Shown here in pieces: positions 1-9,209 of a stretch of DNA of 10,143 nt. The DNA is from CAYVQE01 sp964633205. Its GTDB lineage: Bacteria > Myxococcota > B64-G9. Positions within the stretch are counted from its first letter, which is position 1, and each line of letters begins with the position of its first letter. The DNA is taken from contig CAZWFN010000186.1 of NCBI GenBank assembly GCA_964633205.1, forward strand, positions 1 to 10,143, written 5' to 3'. A model generated the notes under the pieces. That model saw only the letters and a list, made by a program, of their open reading frames with translations. It was not told the DNA's origin and searched no databases. The translations under genes and the position numbers were made by a program.

Positions 1-10
1 GCTAGACGTA

Positions 11-31
11 GCGCTGATTTGCTGACAGCGC
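11..31. repeat. short inverted repeat upstream of murI
   Basis: GCGCTG at 11-16 is matched by its reverse complement CAGCGC at 26-31 with a 9-base loop. It lies in a stretch (1-60) of about 57% GC, clearly lower than the neighbouring genes, which suggests non-coding DNA. No T-run follows, so it is not a standard terminator. It could be an operator or chance. Confidence 0.25.
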
Positions 32-54
32 GGATGCCTCTTTCACGCCTGTGC

Positions 55-83
55 TTGACAGTTCCGGCCGGCGGTTGCATGGT
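55..83 (+). promoter_or_regulatory. candidate promoter of murI-metH
   Basis: A perfect sigma-70-type -35 box TTGACA sits at 55-60. With a 17-base spacer the -10 position is CATGGT at 78-83, a weak match that keeps A at position 2 and T at position 6. Transcription would start near base 90, next to the murI ATG at 92. The surrounding 1-60 is lower in GC than the genes. The -35 match is strong and the -10 weak, so this is a candidate only. Confidence 0.4.
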
Positions 84-91
84 CGGGCGCG

Positions 92-930
92 ATGGGTGCC
101 ACCGCTGATAGCCCCCTGGGGGTCTTCGATTCCGGCATCGGCGGCCTGACCGTGCTGGCCGCGCTGCGCCGGCGGCTGCCGGACGAGGCCGTGCTCTACC
201 TGGGCGACACCGCTCGGGTGCCCTACGGCACCAAGTCGGGGCGCGTGGTCACCCGCTATGCCGCCAACAATGCTCGCTTTTTGGCCGCACGCGGCATCAA
301 GCTGCTGGTGGTGGCCTGCAACACCGCCTCGGCGGTGGCCCTGCCGGAGCTGGAGCAGCAGCTGGCGGTGCCGGTGATCGGGGTCATCGCGCCCGGCGCC
401 CGCCGCGCCCTGGCGCGCAGCCGCGGCCGGCGCATCGGAGTCATCGGCACCGAGGGCACCATCGCTTCGGGGGCCTACGAGCGTGCCCTGCGCGGCCTGG
501 CGCCGGCGGTGGTGGTGCGCTCGCGGGCCTGTCCCCTGTTCGTGCCGTTGGCCGAGGAGGGCTGGGGCGATCATGCGGTGGCGGTCGAGGTGGCCCGCAG
601 CTATCTGGCTGGCTGGGTGGCGGCGGAGTCCCTGGATTGCTTGATTCTGGGCTGCACCCACTACCCGTTGCTGGTTGCGGCCATCCGCCGGGCGGTCGGT
701 GACGAGGTGGCCCTGGTCGATTCGGCCGGGGCGGCGGCCGAGGCGGTGGCCGAACGGCTGGCCGCCGCCGGCCTGGTGCGCGCCGCGGGCGCAGGGCCGC
801 CGCAGCAGCGCTTCTTCGTCACCGACGTGCCCGAGCGCTTCGCCCAGGTCGGGGCGCGTTTTCTCGGCGAGCCCCTGCAGCGGGTGCAGCAGGTCGATCT
901 GGAACCCGGCCGAGTGGAAGGACAAGCGGA

Positions 931-934
<4 letters not shown>
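92..934 (+). CDS. murI: glutamate racemase MurI
   Basis: Cytosolic, cofactor-independent racemase converting L-glutamate to D-glutamate for the peptidoglycan stem peptide. The 280-residue length is normal for the family. Visible motifs: FDSGIGG at residues 12-18 (Asp13 assists catalysis), the first catalytic cysteine Cys76 in VACNTAS, and the second, Cys188, in GCTHYPLL. The start is forced: reading upstream in frame there is no ATG, GTG or TTG before the TGA at 56-58, and ATG 92 lies nine codons before the conserved VFDSG motif. No clear Shine-Dalgarno sequence precedes it, and a TTGACA box only 31 bases upstream raises the possibility of a leaderless message. Its stop overlaps the metH start (ATGA, 931-934), implying co-transcription and coupled translation. 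Pairing with metH has no obvious metabolic logic. Confidence 0.97.
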
Positions 935-3354
<2,420 letters not shown>

Positions 3355-3372
3355 GCCGGGGAGCCCTGGTTC

Positions 3373-3402
3373 TTGCCCGGGTGGGCGGTACCTTGTTAAC
3401 AT
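3373..3402 (+). promoter_or_regulatory. candidate promoter of the 3439 gene
   Basis: TTGCCC at 3373-3378 (4/6 to TTGACA), an 18-base spacer, then TAACAT at 3397-3402 (4/6 to TATAAT) in the AT-richest part of the gap after metH. Predicted transcription start is near 3409, giving a leader of about 30 bases containing the ribosome binding site. Similar pairs precede ctpA and the gene at 9284. Confidence 0.4.
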
Positions 3403-3421
3403 GATTGGTTCCGAGGGGTAT

Positions 3422-3430
3422 GGAGAAAGG
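3422..3430 (+). promoter_or_regulatory. ribosome binding site deciding a GTG start
   Basis: GGAGAAAGG is purine-rich; its AAAGG end lies 8 bases before GTG 3439. It favours this GTG over a different-frame ATG at 3420, which overlaps the site. Confidence 0.6.
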
Positions 3431-3438
3431 TTCAGCGC

Positions 3439-4470
3439 GTGAGCAACAAGCCGAACATGGTTCCCGGCTTCAACCACAACATCAAGCACCAGGGACGGGT
3501 CTACCACGTCCAGACCGAGGACAGCGGGGCCAGCAACCCCCACATCATCACCCACCTGTTCGTCGGCGGCAACATCCTGGCCACCAAGAAGACCAGCTAT
3601 GCCGACATCGTCCAGGCCGACAACCTGCACGCCATCGTGCGCGAGCTGATGCAGGAGCAGCACAAGGCCATGCTGCGCAACCTGATCAACGGCGTCTACG
3701 ACAACATGGCCGTGCCGCCGGCCGGTCCGCTGGAGCAGGCCGGCCAGCCGAGCCGACCGCCAGCGGCCCCGGCCGAGCGGCCGAGCCAGCAGCCGCCGCC
3801 GGCCCAGGCCGGCCAGCCGAGCCAGCCGCCGCCGAGCCAACCGCCGCCGGCTCAGGCCGGCCAACCGAGCCAGCCGCCGCCGGCCCCGGCCGAGCGGCCG
3901 CGCCAGCCGCCGCCGGCCCAGGCCAGCCAGCCGCGCCAGCCGCCGCAACCGCAAGAGCAGGAGCAGCCCGTCACGCTGCGGCCCAAGGCGCCGCCCGCGG
4001 AGGCCGCGGGCAAGTTTCCGCTGCCGGCCGGCAGCGGCAGCGCCCCGGCTGCGCCCGGCCAACCGGCCGCCGGCGAGCAAGGGCCCACCGAGCCGGCCCG
4101 CCCGGCCGCCGCCGACCAGCGGCCCACCGAGCCGGCCCACCCGGCCGCGGCGCGCAGTCCTTCGGCCGCCGGTTTCGGGCGGCCGCCGTCGAGCACCCAA
4201 ATCCACCGGCCGCCGGCACCGGAGCGGGTTCCGGCGGCCGAGCGCAGCGGGGCGCGGGTGACCCTGCGGCCCGGGCAGGAGCCGCCACAGCCCAAGCCGG
4301 CCGCTGGCGGCGACCTGCCGCCGGAGGTGGTGGCCGCGCGGCGGATGACCGACAAGCCCAAACCCAAGGACACCTCCGGGCCCACCATCTTCGGCGAGAA
4401 CCTGATCTCGGAGAAGAGCCTGGACGAGGTCATCCTCGGTTACCTCGCCGGCAGCGACGACGATGAATAG
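3439..4470 (+). CDS. conserved protein of unknown function with Pro-rich repeat linker, upstream of ftsEX
   Basis: I cannot assign a function. The 343-residue product has three parts. Residues 1-90 look like a compact domain with distinctive motifs (GFNHNI 10-15, YHVQTEDSG 22-30, NPHIITHLFVGGNI 33-46, then a helix with EQHKAMLRNLINGVYD 73-88); I recall this pattern from deltaproteobacterial or myxobacterial proteins but cannot name a family. Residues about 93-312 are low-complexity Pro/Ala/Gln/Arg with tandem repeats, probably disordered, containing VTLRP twice (178-182 and 274-278). Residues 315-337 return to normal composition (TIFGENLISEKSLDEVILGYL), followed by the acidic end GSDDDE. No signal peptide or membrane segment is visible, so it is probably cytosolic. 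GTG start with a well-placed ribosome binding site. It ends 54 bases before ftsE and may share its transcript. Certain as a gene, uncertain in role. Confidence 0.85.
   Translation: MSNKPNMVPGFNHNIKHQGRVYHVQTEDSGASNPHIITHLFVGGNILATKKTSYADIVQADNLHAIVRELMQEQHKAMLRNLINGVYDNMAVPPAGPLEQAGQPSRPPAAPAERPSQQPPPAQAGQPSQPPPSQPPPAQAGQPSQPPPAPAERPRQPPPAQASQPRQPPQPQEQEQPVTLRPKAPPAEAAGKFPLPAGSGSAPAAPGQPAAGEQGPTEPARPAAADQRPTEPAHPAAARSPSAAGFGRPPSSTQIHRPPAPERVPAAERSGARVTLRPGQEPPQPKPAAGGDLPPEVVAARRMTDKPKPKDTSGPTIFGENLISEKSLDEVILGYLAGSDDDE
3727..3939 (+). repeat. 33-base tandem repeats encoding an 11-residue Pro/Gln unit
   Basis: Clear units begin at 3793, 3841, 3874 and 3907 (33 bases each), with a 15-base partial unit at 3826-3840. 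More degenerate copies fill 3727-3792. Consensus is PPPAQAGQPSQ, alternating with a variant PPPAPAERPRQ. All units stay in frame, so length change would not break the gene. Confidence 0.8.
4075..4152 (+). repeat. 39-base tandem duplication in the linker
   Basis: Two adjacent 39-base units, 4075-4113 and 4114-4152, encode EQGPTEPARPAAA and DQRPTEPAHPAAA (residues 213-238 of the 3439 gene). The copies differ at a few positions, so the duplication is not brand new. Confidence 0.75.
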
Positions 4471-4524
4471 ACCGCGGAGCCCAGAAGCAATACAGATCAG
4501 CATCTACGGGGCCGAGGCCGGCGC

Positions 4525-5196
4525 ATGATCCAGATGTACCACGTCCACCTGATCTACGGTCCGGACAGCCCCGGCCTGGTGGACGTCAATCTGCGCATCG
4601 AAAAGGCCGAGTTCGTGTTCGTCACCGGGCCCTCGGGAGCCGGCAAGACCTCGCTGCTGCGGGTGATCATGCTGGCCGAGCACTGCGACAACGGCCAGAT
4701 CCTGCTGTTCGGCAAGAACGTCGCCCGCATCCCGGAGGCCGAGGTGCCCTTCATCCGGCGGCGGATGGGAGTGGTTTTCCAGGACTTCAAGTTGCTGGCG
4801 ACCCGGACGGTGGCCGAGAACGTGGCCGTGTCGCTGGAGGTGCTGGGCCGGCCGCGGCGCGAGATCCGGCGCAAGGTGACCGAGGCCCTGGCCATGGTCG
4901 GGCTCGAGCACAAGGCCAACCGCTTCCCGCCGCGCTTGTCCGGTGGCGAGCAGCAGCGGGTGGCCATCGCCCGCGCCGTGGTCAACGATCCGCCCATCTT
5001 GCTGGCCGACGAGCCCACCGGCAATCTGGATCCCGACCTGAGCGCCGAGATCGACGCCCTGCTCAACCGCATCAAAGCCCGCGGCACCACCGTGGTGGTG
5101 GCCACCCACGATCAGGCCTGGGTGGAGCGCAGCCCCAAGCGGGTGATTCGGCTGGATCGGGGACGGGTGTTGGCCGGCGGCATGCCGGAGGTGTGA
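4525..5196 (+). CDS. ftsE: cell division ATP-binding protein FtsE
   Basis: Cytosolic ATPase of the FtsEX complex, which sits at the division site and drives periplasmic wall-hydrolase activation through FtsX. The 223 residues match the family. Visible ABC elements: Walker A GPSGAGKT 35-42, Q-loop Gln86 in VFQDFKLL, signature LSGGEQQR 138-145, Walker B ILLADE 158-163 with DEPTGNLD, and the H-loop His195 in ATHD. The VFQDFKLL and GNLD contexts and the ftsX neighbour separate it from LolD-type ATPases. ATG 4525 gives the usual N-terminus (MIQMYHV, like MIRFEHV in E. coli); GAGG at 4514-4517 lies 7 bases upstream. An in-frame ATG at 4534 is less likely. The ftsX start follows 6 bases after the stop. 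Confidence 0.96.
   Translation: MIQMYHVHLIYGPDSPGLVDVNLRIEKAEFVFVTGPSGAGKTSLLRVIMLAEHCDNGQILLFGKNVARIPEAEVPFIRRRMGVVFQDFKLLATRTVAENVAVSLEVLGRPRREIRRKVTEALAMVGLEHKANRFPPRLSGGEQQRVAIARAVVNDPPILLADEPTGNLDPDLSAEIDALLNRIKARGTTVVVATHDQAWVERSPKRVIRLDRGRVLAGGMPEV
5187..5193 (+). promoter_or_regulatory. ribosome binding site of ftsX inside ftsE
   Basis: GGAGGTG, a near-perfect Shine-Dalgarno sequence, overlaps the last codons of ftsE and lies 9 bases before GTG 5203, deciding that start. Translation of ftsE and ftsX is probably coupled. Confidence 0.7.
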
Positions 5197-5202
5197 AGCG
5201 CG

Positions 5203-6096
5203 GTGGCCAGGTTACTCTACTTGCTGCGCCGGGCGGGCCTGCACCTGCGGCGCAGCCCGGCGGTGGCCGGCATCACCGTGGGCACGGTGGCCATCGTGTT
5301 CTTGGTGCTGGGCGCCTTCGGCCTGCTGGGCCACAACCTCGACCGCTTGGCCGACCGCTTGCGCGCCGGGTTGCAGCTGGTGGTCTATCTGGAAGACGAT
5401 ATCACGCCCGACCAGCGCAGCGCGCTGCGGCGCCGGCTGGAGCGCTCCGAGCTGGTGGCCGGGCTGGACTACGTCAGCCGCGCCCAGGCCCTGGCCCGTT
5501 TCCGCCGCGAGCTGGGCCCCCAGGCCACCCTGCTGGCGGGCATCGAGCAGAACCCCTTGCCGGCCAGCCTGGAGGCCTCGCTGTCGGGCCGCAGCCGCAG
5601 CTCGCGCCAGATCGCCCAGCTGGCCCAGCAGGTGGTCGACGCGCCCGGGGTGGTCGAGGTGCAGTACGGCCAGGCCTGGCTGGATCGGTTTTTCGATTTT
5701 ATGGGCCTGGCCCGCTGGGCCGGGCTGGGCATCGGCACCCTGATCGTGTTCGCCACCCTGATGATCGTGTCCAACACCATCCGACTGTCGGTCTTCGCCC
5801 GGCGCGACGAGGTGCACATCCTCAAGCTGGTGGGCGCCACCGATCGCTTCGTCAAGGCGCCGTTCTACATCGAGGGCGTGGTGCTGGGTCTGGGCGGCGC
5901 GGCCACAGGGGTGGCCGGGACCTGGCTGCTGTTCGCCCTGGTGGCGCCGCGGGTGGAGATCCCGCTGGGGCCGCGGGCCGGGGCGCTGGGCTTGGAGTTC
6001 TTGCCCTTGCCGGTGGTGGTGCTGATGGTCGGCGGCGGCGCCCTGCTGGGACTGTTGGGCACGCTGACCGGGCTGTGGAGGCACCTGCGCATATGA
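5203..6096 (+). CDS. ftsX: cell division protein FtsX, permease-like subunit
   Basis: Inner-membrane partner of FtsE; its periplasmic domain transmits the ATPase cycle to wall-hydrolase activators such as EnvC. The 297 residues show the FtsX topology: a basic cytoplasmic N-terminus, TM1 about 21-43, a periplasmic domain about 44-170, TM2 about 172-193, TM3 about 223-247 and TM4 about 268-291. The conserved cytoplasmic stretch LSVFARRDEVHILKLVGAT (195-213) after TM2 is typical. GTG start with GGAGGTG 9 bases upstream. The stop overlaps the envC start by 4 bases (ATGA, 6093-6096), so the transducer and its presumed periplasmic target are translationally coupled. Confidence 0.95.
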   Translation: MARLLYLLRRAGLHLRRSPAVAGITVGTVAIVFLVLGAFGLLGHNLDRLADRLRAGLQLVVYLEDDITPDQRSALRRRLERSELVAGLDYVSRAQALARFRRELGPQATLLAGIEQNPLPASLEASLSGRSRSSRQIAQLAQQVVDAPGVVEVQYGQAWLDRFFDFMGLARWAGLGIGTLIVFATLMIVSNTIRLSVFARRDEVHILKLVGATDRFVKAPFYIEGVVLGLGGAATGVAGTWLLFALVAPRVEIPLGPRAGALGLEFLPLPVVVLMVGGGALLGLLGTLTGLWRHLRI

Positions 6097-7238
6097 TCGC
6101 GGCCCGAGCATGCCGGATGAGGTGGTTGGCGCTGTTGTTGGCGGCGTTGGCCGGCCCGGTCGCCGCCCAGCAGGACCACCCGGTGCGCGAGGATCTGCAG
6201 CACATCAAGCGCGATCTGGCCCGCGAGCGGCGGCTGGTCCGTCGGCTGGAGCGGCAATCGACCTCACTGCTGTCGGTGCTCGGCGAGATGGACGCCGCGG
6301 TCGAGCGCGCCGAGCGGGAGCTGGCCGAGACCGAGCAGCGGCTGGCCGCGCTGGAGCGCGAGCGGGCCGCGTTGCACCGACAACAGACCCAGGCCGCGCG
6401 ATCGCTGGAGACGCTGCGGGCGCGGCTGCTCCAGCGCCTGCGGGCCATCTACATGCAGGGGCGCAACGGTTGGTTGAACCTGATCTTCGGCGCCGACTCG
6501 ATCGCCCAGGGGCTCAGGCGGCACCAGCTGCTGCTGCGGCTGGCCCGCGCCGACCAGCGCCTGGCCCGCCAGGTGGCCCGGTCGCGCGACCGGCTGGCCG
6601 AGACCGAAGCCCGGCTCGAGCAGCAGCGGCGCGAGCTCGAGCAGATCCGCCAGCAGGTGGTCGAGCGGCGCGAAGCCGCGGCCGCCGCCCGCGACGAGCA
6701 GCGGGTCGGGTTGGCCATCATCCAGCGCAAGGCCTCGTTGCGCAAGCGGGCCGTGGCCGAGATACGCCGGGCCCGCAAGCGGCTGTCGGGCCTGGTGTCC
6801 TCGATCCAGGGCTCCGGCGAGCGGGCCCGCGGCTTCGCCTCCTGGCGCGGGCGCCTGCCCAGTCCCCTGCCCGATGGCCGGGTGGAGGTGGGCTTCGGCC
6901 GCCAGGTGGATCGGCGCTTCGGCACCGCCACCCGGCACCAGGGCGTGGATATGCGGGCGCCGCGGGGCACCCCGGTGCGGGCCGTCTACCCGGGAACGGT
7001 GGTGTTCGCCCGGGTCTTCAAGGGCTACGGCCGGCTGGTGATCCTGGACCACGGCGGTGACTACTACAGCCTGTACGGCCACCTGGATCGGCTCGCGGTC
7101 GAGCGCGGCCAGCGCATCGATCAGGGCCAGCCGGTGGGCACCCTGGGCGCCAGCGGCTCGCTGCGCGGACACTATCTCTACTTCGAGCTGCGCCGCGGCG
7201 AGCGGGCGCTGGATCCATCCGAATGGGTGCGATTCTAG
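6093..7238 (+). CDS. envC: EnvC-like murein hydrolase activator, coiled coil plus degenerate LytM (M23) domain
   Basis: Probable periplasmic partner of FtsX that activates septal amidases. From ATG 6093 the product has 381 residues: a signal peptide about 1-25 (basic start, WLALLLAALAGP, VAA before QQ), a long Arg/Glu-rich coiled coil about 30-110, the EnvC-type connector about 117-165 (AIYMQGRNGWLNLIFGADS), a second coiled coil to about 250, and a LytM domain about 275-381. The fold hallmarks HQGVD (His282, Asp286) and YGHL (His330) remain, but the essential HLH zinc/catalytic motif reads Y361-L-Y363 in GHYLYFELRR, as in the non-catalytic E. coli EnvC (SLYFEIRR). An activator role is therefore more likely than a peptidase. 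GGAGG at 6077-6081 is 11 bases upstream; ATG 6117, in frame, would give a shorter signal peptide and is the main alternative. Confidence 0.9.
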   Translation: MIAARACRMRWLALLLAALAGPVAAQQDHPVREDLQHIKRDLARERRLVRRLERQSTSLLSVLGEMDAAVERAERELAETEQRLAALERERAALHRQQTQAARSLETLRARLLQRLRAIYMQGRNGWLNLIFGADSIAQGLRRHQLLLRLARADQRLARQVARSRDRLAETEARLEQQRRELEQIRQQVVERREAAAAARDEQRVGLAIIQRKASLRKRAVAEIRRARKRLSGLVSSIQGSGERARGFASWRGRLPSPLPDGRVEVGFGRQVDRRFGTATRHQGVDMRAPRGTPVRAVYPGTVVFARVFKGYGRLVILDHGGDYYSLYGHLDRLAVERGQRIDQGQPVGTLGASGSLRGHYLYFELRRGERALDPSEWVRF

Positions 7239-7244
7239 TGCGCT

Positions 7245-7272
7245 TTGCCCGTCCGGGGGGCTGTGCTAATCT
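7245..7272 (+). promoter_or_regulatory. candidate promoter of ctpA-queH
   Basis: TTGCCC at 7245-7250, a 16-base spacer, then TAATCT at 7267-7272, in the 67-base gap after envC. The same area also reads as an extended -10 (TGTGCTAAT, 7262-7270). Predicted start near 7279, upstream of the ctpA ribosome binding site. Each box is a partial match. Confidence 0.35.
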
Positions 7273-7293
7273 GAGTCCCGTTTCGGCATGGGA

Positions 7294-7299
7294 AAGGAG
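7294..7299 (+). promoter_or_regulatory. ribosome binding site deciding the ctpA start
   Basis: AAGGAG lies 6 bases before ATG 7306 and inside the reading frame from the earlier in-frame ATG 7288, so it supports 7306 as the true start. Confidence 0.7.
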
Positions 7300-7305
7300 A
7301 GCGCG

Positions 7306-8595
7306 ATGAGGTTTGCCCGGCCCTTGCTGCTCGGCTGGCTGTTGACCGTGGCCGGCGGCCTGCCGGCCCGGGCGGCGGACACCGAGAAGACCTACGACAA
7401 GCTCGATGTCTTCGCCCAGGTGCTGCAGTACATCCAGAACAGCTACGTCGAGCAGATCGACTCCCGGGAGCTGGTCTACGGTGCCATCCGGGGCATGCTC
7501 GGCTCGCTCGATCCCCACTCGGCTTTCATGACCCCTGAGGAGTTCAAGGCCATGCAGGAGGACACCTCGGGCCACTTCGGCGGGGTCGGGCTGGAGCTCG
7601 AGATGCACGAGGGGGTGTTGACCGTGGTGGCTCCGATCGATGCCACCCCGGCGGCGCGGGCCGGGCTGCTGCCCGGCGATCGCATCGTGCGCATCGATGG
7701 TGACCCGGTGCGCAAGATGGACGTGATGGAGGCCACGCGGCGGATCAAGGGGGTGCCGGGCACCAAGGTGGAGCTGAGCGTCGACCGCGACTCCTTTCCC
7801 AAGCCTGAGAAGTTTGTCTTGATCCGCGAGCGCATCCGCGTCAACCCGGTGGAGCACCGCATGCCCTTGCCCGGCTACGGCTACGTGCGCATCCGGGTGT
7901 TCACCGAGCGCACCGAGCGCTTCTTGATGGAGGCCATCGAGGAGTTGCGCGAGCAGTCCGGCGGCACGCTCAAGGGGCTGGTGCTCGATGTGCGTTCCAA
8001 CCCGGGCGGCTTGCTCGAACAGGCCATCCGGGTGGCCGACCGCTTCATCCCCGAGGGGCTGATCGTGGAGACCCGGGGCCGCGCCCGCAAGGCCGAGCGC
8101 GACATGGCCCACCGCCAGGGCACCGAGCCGGACTACCCCATGGTCTGCCTGGTCAACGGCGGCTCGGCCTCGGCCTCGGAGATCGTGGCCGGGGCGCTGC
8201 AGGACCACCAGCGGGCGCTGGTCATGGGGGTGGACACCTTCGGCAAGGGCTCGGTGCAGACCGTGGTCGGGCTGAAGGACGGCTCCGGGTTGAAGCTGAC
8301 CATCGCCCGCTACTATACGCCCAAGCTGCGCTCGATCCAGGAGCAGGGCATCGTGCCGGACGTGGTGGTGCCGCGCAACCCGCCGCGGGGCGACAGCGAG
8401 ATCCGACCCACCCGCGAGATCGACCTGGATGGTCACCTGCAGCGCAAGACCGAGGCCGGCCAGACGCGCGCCGATCTGGAGGCCATCGACGACTACCAAT
8501 TGCGCACCGCGCTGTACTACCTCAAGGCCTGGGAACGCTTCGGGGGCGCCCGGCCGTCCGCGGCGGCGGCCGGCGATTCGACCGGGAACCGATGA
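7306..8595 (+). CDS. ctpA: carboxy-terminal processing protease CtpA (S41 family)
   Basis: Periplasmic serine protease that cuts or degrades proteins from a C-terminal recognition site; in some Gram-negative bacteria CtpA removes peptidoglycan hydrolases. The 429-residue product begins with a signal peptide (about 1-24, MRFARPLLLGWLL, ending ARAAD). Then come the conserved LDPHSAFMTPEEF segment, a PDZ domain about 90-170 (GVGLEL, GLLPGDRI), and the S41 core with VLDVRSNPGGLL, the catalytic Ser289 in GSASASE and Lys314 in DTFGKGSVQ. The Ser-Lys spacing of 25 equals that in E. coli Prc. An in-frame ATG at 7288 exists, but AAGGAG 6 bases before 7306 and the better signal peptide favour 7306. Its place after ftsEX-envC suggests a role in wall remodelling, which is inference. 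It overlaps queH by 4 bases. Confidence 0.96.
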   Translation: MRFARPLLLGWLLTVAGGLPARAADTEKTYDKLDVFAQVLQYIQNSYVEQIDSRELVYGAIRGMLGSLDPHSAFMTPEEFKAMQEDTSGHFGGVGLELEMHEGVLTVVAPIDATPAARAGLLPGDRIVRIDGDPVRKMDVMEATRRIKGVPGTKVELSVDRDSFPKPEKFVLIRERIRVNPVEHRMPLPGYGYVRIRVFTERTERFLMEAIEELREQSGGTLKGLVLDVRSNPGGLLEQAIRVADRFIPEGLIVETRGRARKAERDMAHRQGTEPDYPMVCLVNGGSASASEIVAGALQDHQRALVMGVDTFGKGSVQTVVGLKDGSGLKLTIARYYTPKLRSIQEQGIVPDVVVPRNPPRGDSEIRPTREIDLDGHLQRKTEAGQTRADLEAIDDYQLRTALYYLKAWERFGGARPSAAAAGDSTGNR

Positions 8596-9191
8596 GCCCC
8601 GCTCCCGCCAGGTCGCGCCTGCTGGTGCACGCCTGCTGTGCCCCCTGCGCCTGTGTGCCGCTGGAGCGGCTGGCGGACCGCTACGAGCTGGCGCTGGTGT
8701 TCGATGGGCTCAACATCCATCCGGCGGCCGAGGCCGAACGCCGCTTGGCCGACCTGCGCCGGCTGTGCGGTGATCGCGGGCTGGAGCTGATCGAGCGCGA
8801 CTACCAACCCGCGCTCTGGGAGCGGGTGGTGGGTCCGCACGCCGCCGAGCCCGAGAGCAGCCACCGGCCGCGTTGCCAGGCCTGCTATCGGCTGCGCATG
8901 GAGCGCACCGCGGCGCTGGCCCGCGAGCGGGGCTGCGATTGCTTCAGCATGACCCTGAGCCTGAGCCGACACAAGAGCTCGGCCGTGCTGGCGGCCATCG
9001 GCCGGGCGGTGGCCGAGCAGTTCGGGGTGGCGTACCTGGCCGAGGACTTCAAGAAGCGCGACGGCTACGGGCTGTCGCTGCAGCGCTCGCGCGAGCTGGA
9101 CCTCTACCGGCAGGACTACTGCGGCTGCCGCTTGAGCCTGGACGCGGCGCGCGCGCGGCGGGCCCGCCGGCGCACCGGCCCGGGCGCCTGA
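8592..9191 (+). CDS. queH: epoxyqueuosine reductase QueH
   Basis: Catalyses the last step of queuosine synthesis, reducing epoxyqueuosine to queuosine in the wobble position of certain tRNAs; an iron-sulfur enzyme unrelated to the B12-dependent QueG. The 199 residues carry the QueH cysteine pattern: HACCAPC with Cys15-Cys16 and Cys19, RCQACYRLRM with Cys95 and Cys98, and YCGCRLS with Cys177 and Cys179, plus MTLSLSRHKS and the FKKRDGYG stretch before the last pair. N-terminal LLVHACCAPC is diagnostic of the former DUF208 family. ATG 8592 overlaps the ctpA stop (ATGA), so it is probably translated by coupling. Queuosine synthesis has no evident link to CtpA. Oddly, this organism appears B12-dependent (metH) yet carries the QueH form. 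Confidence 0.93.
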   Translation: MSPAPARSRLLVHACCAPCACVPLERLADRYELALVFDGLNIHPAAEAERRLADLRRLCGDRGLELIERDYQPALWERVVGPHAAEPESSHRPRCQACYRLRMERTAALARERGCDCFSMTLSLSRHKSSAVLAAIGRAVAEQFGVAYLAEDFKKRDGYGLSLQRSRELDLYRQDYCGCRLSLDAARARRARRRTGPGA

Positions 9192-9209
9192 GACCGTGGC
9201 CGGCCGCGG

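Noticed and set aside
1..80. Divergent minus-strand frame starting at the ATG at 80-78 and open to the left edge
   Set aside because: Only 26 codons are visible, there is no ribosome binding site, no recognisable motif, and the region has lower GC than coding DNA here.
3355..3381. Terminator after metH from CCGGG (3356-3360) and CCCGG (3376-3380)
   Set aside because: A 5-base-pair stem with a 15-base loop and no T-run is within chance for this GC content.
3727..3939. Regular repeats considered as a CRISPR or minisatellite array
   Set aside because: Units are adjacent without unique spacers, stay in frame and encode a Pro-rich linker within a conserved gene.
5193..6092. Open frame upstream of envC in the same frame, which would give a 681-residue fusion protein
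   Set aside because: The first 300 codons overlap ftsX entirely and translate to Gly/Arg/Pro-rich noise; the signal peptide and the ATGA overlap place the envC start at 6093.
6936..7187. Active M23 endopeptidase
   Set aside because: The HLH motif needed for metal binding and catalysis is replaced by Tyr-Leu-Tyr, matching the EnvC-type activator instead.
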